Below, in pieces: positions 57,885 through 64,000 of a stretch of DNA of 64,000 bases. The DNA comes from Isoetes taiwanensis. Lineage: Eukaryota > Streptophyta > Lycopodiopsida > Isoetales > Isoetaceae. The stretch is from contig JAJEKV010000015.1 in the NCBI GenBank assembly GCA_021234155.1, positions 5,341,194 to 5,405,193 of the forward strand. The letters are read 5' to 3'. A program made the translations under genes and the position numbers. Under the pieces are notes generated by a model. That model searched no databases and was not told the DNA's origin. It saw only the letters and a program-made list of their open reading frames with translations. Within the stretch, counting starts at the first letter, position 1; each line of letters starts with the position of its first letter.

Positions 57885-58387
57885 TGTGGCGACCATATGG
57901 ATATTCGTATCATATGAACATTATAACCGATATGTACAAAAGATGGTCGTCACTACGAATGCAAAAGAGTAGTTGCATGGAGCAAATTTGAACTCGCGAA
58001 CCTTCCGTTCGCGAAGTCACACCTACTGCCAAGTGCCCTACCAATATTTGTTAAAGATATTCCCTCATGTCTTTCTCATATCACGGGGCTCTTTCGAAGG
58101 TTCTAGAATATTCTAGAACCTACATGCATCTTGTGACATTAATTTGACATGATCTCATCCATTGGAGTGGCCATCGACCATTGGCTCACATATATAAGGA
58201 GGCATCTCCTTCTTGTCGAACCATTCCGGTTCAAGCGCCCGATCTTGAGCCTTCTAGGCATCCGTCGTGCGTGTTCATGCTTGCCCGGCCATTGTACTCT
58301 TGATTCTGTTCATATATCAGATTCTTTGCGATCTTGGCGTATTTCTTCCGTATTTCGATGCGTATTTTTCGGCGTGGGTTCATGACA
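57885..58387 (+). repeat. 3' LTR of the chromovirus
   Basis: Partner of 52554-53073, with the TATATAAGG motif at 58191-58199 and the antisense tRNA-like block at 57980-58047. It ends CATGACA. The flanking bases do not form a clear target duplication, perhaps because the left junction was altered by the 210-bp duplication. Confidence 0.85.
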
Positions 58388-61300
58388 GAAAATGGTTAGT
58401 ATAGACAACAATGGCCTTTCAAATCTCATCTATACCATGCTCATGGGTGCAATGCCTTAAAAGCTCTTTGGAAGAAGCGAGCTAACGGGGCCTTCGGATG
58501 GCATATGCAAAGCATAGGTGCATACAAGTACAAATCGAGGAGGATCACAATCATCCGAAGCATCATGTTGGCGCATGCTTCCTCGCCAAGCTTTGGGGTC
58601 TTTGGGGTTTTGGAATAGGTAAAATTGCACACTTCAAAAGCCGGATCAATCCCATGCTTGAGTGGGATCCGCCCTCCTCATAACCAAATGCGGCGATTCT
58701 CACAAACATGCAACCTGCACAAACACTCATATCCTGCTTTTGATGGTGGAAGTAGTAGAAAGAAAAAAAATGGTGTTAAGTAGCGGCCCGGTGACAAAAT
58801 GGTTGAGGGCCTCTCAAGGCATTGGTCATAGATCCGACTGGGAGCTTTGATTTGATGCTATTAGTAAGGAAACGGGATAAGTAAGTAAAAGGTGAAGTGA
58901 GGTTCGGTGACCACCAATTCCTAGTTGATCGAAGTGTTGTATTTTCACCCTCCTATCTTGTTTGTTGCCCTACACCTCGGAATCAATCCCTATCTTCGAT
59001 GACATCCGAGTGTCACATCAATCATTGGCCGGTCGTAACCAAACAATGATATTCGGAAATGCAGAAAATAGAATATTTTAAACCAGGCTTCCATGATGCG
59101 GATTCATTGCATCTATTTACCTGAGATGCTTGCCTCGAATTGAGACAAACGGTCGATTTGGGGGGAGAGAGGGAAGGACAAACCATGTCAATGTTGCTAG
59201 CTAGGAGTTATTAAGGACAAAGCGCCACCACTTTCGTTCATAGCGCTTGGCATTTGAGCCTATCAAGGCTATCTTTGATTGGTCCGCCTAACTAGCCACT
59301 TCATATGATGTTGCACACTAATTACGTAGGAATTTTGGGATCATATCTCAGGAGATGATGGATATGTGGCACTCAATTGTGTCCCCCACAAACACTTCAT
59401 TGATATGTACTTTTGTACAATTTGTGAGCATGCTTATTACTGCTAAGGTTTCTCCCTTGAAAACCCTTCGGGACAAGGATTTTTAATCCCGACGTTTAAT
59501 ACATCTACTATAGTCTTTTTTCGGGTTCCATAGGCCATTAGATCGTCATCAAGGCGATAAAACTCATTCATTCAAAAATGCTCCATGAATAGTTCTTAGC
59601 TTTAAAATCCATCAAATGCAATATGTATGCAATGGACAAATATTGGGGATTGTTACATTAAAGAATAATTATAACTCTAGTATTGTGTATCTACATAATA
59701 TGTATAACTAGCCTAGTTAATATTGTGATAAAGTTTATATTGCCCACAATCCTAAAAAAGTTGGATAAAGGGCGATATTTGTGGAGGAAGTATTTAAACC
59801 TTGAAATCAAAAAGCTCGAGATTTCACCTATTTTTATTCTTGATATGGCATTCTTGCATTCTTGGAATTGTGCAAAACCCTCTTATACATCATTGTTTAT
59901 AAGAACCCGTTTCTATACATTCCGCTAGTTGTCTCTATAAGGTATTTTTTACTTAGTTAATTTATTGGAAAAAGAATAGCTCATTATAAAAACTAAAACT
60001 TTGATTAACCTTTGATTTTATAGTTTTTGAATTTATTCTATTAAGGAGGCATTCTAGGGAAAGGTCATCATCATCAGAAGTGAAGTGATGTTCCATTGAA
60101 ATTTGAATGAAAAAATGAGTACAATGACCCCATGGGGAGCAGTGATGAATCCCAAAATGAGTGAAAGAGGGAACAAAATGATAAACCCCAAATGAGTAAA
60201 ACAACAAATGCAACCCGGGTTAGACCACCGATATATAAGATAATTGTGTACAATGAGTTCAGGGCCCCCACATAGAACATTCAGAAAGTTGCTATACTAT
60301 AATGCTCCCCAAGCGCAACAATTTGCAATAGTCGGTCGCGCCACCCATCCAAAGCAGTGACCCCAAATCTGTAAAGCTAAGATACCGCTCTATGTGTCCC
60401 TCTTGGTCGCTCGTATAAAGAGCAACCTTATGCACATCAGAGAGCTCCAAACTACAAGACCAAACAACATGTGATTGTCAACTGTGTTAGGAGCCATCAC
60501 GGGCCAAAAGTCGACAAGCTACAAAAGTTGGACTAGACAAAATGAAAAAGAGCGATCCATGAGGATACCGGAAAACTATAGGACTACAGAGAGGAGAGGA
60601 AAATAGGCTCGACCCAAAGGCATATAAAAAGACCCCATGCACATCAATGAACTCCAAACTGCAAGATCTAACCATATGTGACTATCAATTGAGTTAGAAG
60701 CCATCCATGGGTAAAAATTGACAAGCTATAAAGTTGGACTAGAAATATAAAAGCACGGTATTGAAAATTGAAGAGATGATCAATAAAGGGATCCTCGAGG
60801 GAAGCCCGCGAGGGCCTTCTGTAGAGATAGAAAAAACAAGAGCTCGACCAAGGGGGCTTCCCTTTGTGCCCTCTAGAAGCATCATGTGCTACTGCTTGGA
60901 AAAAATCACGAAGCCCATCGGCCAACATTGAATGAAAAGTAAAATCCATATAGCGAGTAAGAAATTTAGGAGGGAACTCAGGTACAACAACAAGGTTTAG
61001 CTTAGAGGAAATGTCGATGAGAAATGCACGAGGGGAAGACACAAAGGCTTTTATGGGAGAAAGGGCCAAAGAAAACTTGTGCTATAGGGCTTGTGCCAAA
61101 GAAATCTTGGGTCCAAAAAGAGGTGGCGATAAAAGCGTCCCCTATCCCTAGAATGATGGTTCCCTTCTATATAAGAAGAGAACCATAGCATTCTAAGGAA
61201 AAGTCCTTATGCACAAATATCATATCGATACAAAGAGGAACCTCCCTCAAACCCCATCATAGATTGAAACCACAAAATTTGTTTGGCACAATTCAATGCA

Positions 61301-62170
61301 GGAAAAAATGTAACAATCATGAGGCGAAGCGGGATGCCAATGCAAATAGAAGGAAGGAAGGAAGGAAGGTGTATTTTTCACGTCAGAAAGCACTAGCCAG
61401 ACATCCTTTAGGACATCTGACGGCACATGGCATATGTTCTTGCAATCCCCTTCAAAGAACACAGCCCCTACAAGGATACCGGGGGCCAAAGGTCCTAAGA
61501 TGCCAAGATCTAGTGAGGGAAGGGTTCCAAAAACCACAGGACAAGCTGGACTACATAAGGCAAAGAAGGCGAAAATCGAAACACAAAAAGGACTATGGCC
61601 ACCACCAAAACCGTGAAATTAAAACTCTAGAACCAATGTACCAACAAACCTCTGAAGGAGAATACATAATGACAAGGCGCTATGGAAGTAAGAACAAAAA
61701 TACCTAACCTATATCATCCATGCATACTTAGGACTCAAAGCGAACTTTCATGAAGACGCTATAAAACCCCATAATAATAAATAAGAAAGATCAAAACTGA
61801 TATGATTCATGTATATTTGGGAAGTTGTAACAACACAGAATCGTAAACCGCTAGTGCCTTGAAATTCCTCGATTTTTGAGGCTTTGTTCCTTTTAGGTAA
61901 TTTTTTGGGTTTATTGTTTCTTGGCGCCCGCAAGAAAACCGCCATTACAAATAAAGCAGAACCATCTCATAATTTCATTGAACTTAAAATTTCATTCAAC
62001 TTGTTTTTTACATTCATTGAATCGCATTGCATACATTACAAAATTGCAATGCACTGCATCCAAAATTACAAAGCCTTCAAAATTACTTTCAAAGGTAAAC
62101 CTGTTTGACAAATCTCTGAAAGTTTCTAAGACGGTTTTCTAACACAATTGATGCTCATCACTTCTCTTCA
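58388..62170. other. no recognised gene; decayed intergenic DNA
   Basis: Only short frames without domains occur. A two-copy tandem repeat with 208-bp offset (about 60410-60550 and 60618-60760, landmark CTCCAAACT(A/G)CAAGA) and a (GGAA)n run at about 61350-61370 are the visible structure. From 61900 to 62170 the minus strand is AT-rich and would be the 3' UTR and downstream flank of the recombinase gene. Confidence 0.5.
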
Positions 62171-62289
62171 TCAATTTGGCAGATTTAAAATACCCTTTCC
62201 CTTGTCCAAGTATGGAACTAAAACATTGGAATCTGGAACCTGAAGAAAAGTACAGTTATTGAATGTAGCGCCAACAAAAGAGTGGCCAC
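62171..62289 (-). other. candidate further 3' exon of the recombinase gene
   Basis: A strong donor (GTTG|GTAAGT, exon end 62365) and acceptor (ATTGCAG, exon start 62289) define a 75-bp intron in the right orientation. The exon behind it is open for 38 codons in the phase used elsewhere in the gene and contains FVGATFNNCTF, a word I associate with tails of such recombinases. However, the frame before the donor is closed by the TAA at 62413. Reaching this exon in frame would need changes near 62415 and in a 7-A run near 62370. It may be the original C-terminus, cut off by small indels. Confidence 0.45.
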
Positions 62290-62412
62290 CTGCAATAGTA
62301 ATAAACCAAAATCAAACAACAAAATTTGAACAACTAATAGTAAACAATAAAAAGCAAAACTTACCAACATTTTTTTAACTTCAATAGTGTTGGAAAGTAC
62401 TTCTCAAGGTGC

Positions 62413-64000
62413 TTATTGATTTTGAAAGTTATCAAACATGTCATAATCAACTAAACCCTTGTACTCAGGTTCCTTTTCCACTTCAGCAACGTCAAGCATA
62501 TTTTTTTCTTCAACAAAACCAGCATTTACATGATCAGTAGCTGAACTACCACGAATAGGACCTGCAACAATTTAACATGTTCAATAAACTCAAATTAAAG
62601 AAAATCTACACTAAATTTACCTGGAGCAGTAGGCACAGCGACACTTGACAGGTTACTCACATGATCGCTAGATGAACTAGCATGAATAGGACCTGCAATA
62701 TAAAAGGGAGACATGATCACTAGATAAACTAGATGACAGCTTCAATAAACTCAAATTAAATGAAAACTAAACTAAATTTACCTGGAGCAGTAGGCACAGC
62801 GACATTTGACAGGTTACTCACATGATCGCTAGATGAACTACCATGAATAGGACCTGCAATATGAATAGGACCTACATGATCAGTAGATAAACTAAATACA
62901 TCTTGATTAAACTCAAAATAAAAAAAACTAGACTAAATTTACCTGGGCCAGGAATATCTGGAGCAGCACTATCTGGAGAAACCAAGCACTTGGAGGAATG
63001 CGAACCAAACATTGAGTTTTCTTTCCTTTTCATCATTTCAGCAAGCACATCAGAATATAACCTCAAGCTGCCGTCATCATTATACGGCTTGCTATTCACA
63101 CTCATGGCAGCGTTCACTTGAATATCCTTGCTTCGATCATACCTGCAACAGTAATGTAAATAATCAGTAAATAAAATAAAAAACAAACAGAATTAAAGAC
63201 GTGCACGTACTTTTCATATGACTCTGTATTCCGATGCCCTGTAACTAACTTCCCAATCTCTGGAGGAACCCCAGCCATTGACATACGCGTAACAGTCGAC
63301 ACGCGACCACTTTTATTGCAGATATCGGCATCAAGAAATGCTCCCATTTCTTTTATCCACTTCGAGATACCTTTCTCACCAACTCTACCTCTACTAAACC
63401 AAGACTGAACAAGAAAAACAGAAAATTAAAAAACAAATAAAAATTGAAAGGACATAAACTAAAACTTACCCCAGGTTTATAGTTTGCAATTGGCTGCAGA
63501 AATAATGGCCTTGGAGCAGCGTTCTCTTTAGGAGGAAGATGCCGAATGTATTGCTTGTATGTTAGCAAAAAATCCTCCTCAAAGCTCCAAATGGCAGGTC
63601 TAAAGTGGCTTGGATCATAGCGCGTCACAGATGTTCCCCATGTTTTACTAGTCCTCTCATTATACATGACATACTCTGAGCTACCATCAGATTCAAGTGT
63701 CAAGTCAACATCTTTCACTTCATAAAGCTCAGCAGCTCCCCTAATGGCAAATCTAGAGCACAAATAAAAACACAAACGTCTCTGAACACCTCGAGGAGTC
63801 TCTATCTTATAATCAATGTCTGCAAGGAGATCCCTCGCGCAAATTATAAGGAATTGCACGAGCCTTCTTTTCCTTCACCCCTATACCAGCCTTCCTAGAG
63901 CGGTGCGAGATGCAACAAATGCAAGCCTAGCTCTAACAAACAAGGGATCTCGCATGATATTGAAGCCTTCTCAAATCGCCACTTACGACCATCTTTGATT
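62413..64000 (-). CDS. Crypton/DUF3504-type tyrosine recombinase, spliced gene (5' end outside window)
   Basis: The gene encodes a tyrosine recombinase, which cuts and rejoins DNA through a 3'-phosphotyrosine. Exons, in minus-strand order: from the window end to 63470, 63404-63211, 63142-62943, 62853-62782, 62692-62621, and 62561 to a stop at 62413-62415. Introns are 59-89 bp, all GT...AG, and all joins keep frame. Catalytic residues: Arg in FAIRGAAEL (codon 63742-63740), a Lys in TSKTW, NKSGR (Lys where most families have His, then Arg), His in TGHR, and Tyr in EKY, whose codon is 63141-63139. AGVPPEIGKLVTGH is highly typical of DUF3504. The tail after Tyr is Ser/Pro-rich with repeats. Upstream of about 63860 the protein continues in other frames (VKEKKARAIP), implying at least two indels near CG-rich spots. 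It could be a Crypton transposon gene or a domesticated host gene. Confidence 0.85.
62621..62853 (-). repeat. tandemly duplicated exon plus intron (161-bp unit)
   Basis: Exons 62853-62782 and 62692-62621 are both 72 bp, phase 1 at each end, and differ at only a few bases. The introns before them are both 89 bp and also alike. Each exon encodes GPIH(G/A)SSSSDHVSNLS and a VAVPTAPG end. The following exon (from 62561) starts with a third, diverged version (GPIRGSSATDHV). Adding or skipping copies never changes the frame. Confidence 0.85.

Larger units (their letters stand above)
52554..58387 (+). mobile_element. Ty3/gypsy chromovirus with both LTRs
   Basis: Direct repeats at 52554-53073 and 57885-58387 enclose gag, an aspartic protease, RT-RNase H, integrase and a C-terminal chromodomain, in the order known for chromoviruses. 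Length (5.8 kb) is normal for the group. Coding is fragmented by many indels. The protease type (DCG active site) and chromodomain position suggest affinity with the Tcn1-like chromoviruses of non-seed plants, which is inference from memory of motifs. Confidence 0.9.

Noticed and set aside
60668-61069. 133-codon minus-strand frame
   Set aside because: It overlaps one copy of a 208-bp tandem repeat and has no recognisable motif. The other repeat copy does not keep the frame open.

Overview
The window reads as nuclear DNA of a land plant with a large, transposon-filled genome. The clade is inferred. Plant-type L1 LINE, Ty1/copia and chromodomain Ty3/gypsy elements are all present, there is no operon-like gene packing, and the one spliced gene has short GT-AG introns. 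An apparently well-preserved Crypton-type tyrosine recombinase gene, a family I do not associate with seed plants, tilts the guess toward a non-seed plant (bryophyte, lycophyte or fern) or a close algal relative. No ordinary host gene is convincingly visible.

Layout. 1-2.6 kb: 3' part of a Ty1/copia element with broken RT-RNase H and the start of a 3' LTR. 2.6-8.3 kb: non-coding sequence, an AT-rich stretch full of AGCCAAA motifs, and a broken coiled-coil ORF. 8.3-17.4 kb: a 9-kb element with two LTRs and a polypurine tract but no recognisable coding (element A). 17.4-23.0 kb: purine-rich non-coding DNA with a large tandem duplication. 23.05-24.54 kb: reverse-strand LTR plus leader of a second copy of that family (element B). 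26.7-31.9 kb: a rearranged Ty3/gypsy element, with integrase on the minus strand meeting gag-protease-RT on the plus strand head to head. 31.9-34.5 kb: an unknown ORF, a cluster of short palindromes and a tRNA-derived SINE. About 34.5-41.97 kb: a nearly full-length L1-type LINE with ORF1, ORF2 (endonuclease, RT, zinc finger), an open third ORF overlapping the end of ORF2, a 3' UTR and a poly(A) tail. 42-47 kb: no confident gene. 47.26-51.04 kb: a 3.8-kb segment bounded by ~185-bp inverted repeats, with a foldback MITE inside. 52.55-58.39 kb: a Ty3/gypsy chromovirus with both LTRs, badly frameshifted. 58.4-62.1 kb: non-coding. 62.17-64.0 kb, minus strand: a spliced gene for a Crypton/DUF3504-type tyrosine recombinase with a tandemly duplicated exon, running off the window end.

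The recombinase gene is the most interesting locus. Six exons join in phase and carry the catalytic residues R, K, [K]xxR, H and Y. The active-site tyrosine is the first codon after a splice junction, and the C-terminal tail grew by duplication of a symmetric 72-bp exon with its 89-bp intron. Second is the LINE's extra 121-codon ORF3.

A recurring caution: many frame breaks and LTR-LTR differences are single-base indels next to CG dinucleotides. This may reflect real decay or base-calling error at methylated cytosines, so 'broken' calls may partly be artefacts.
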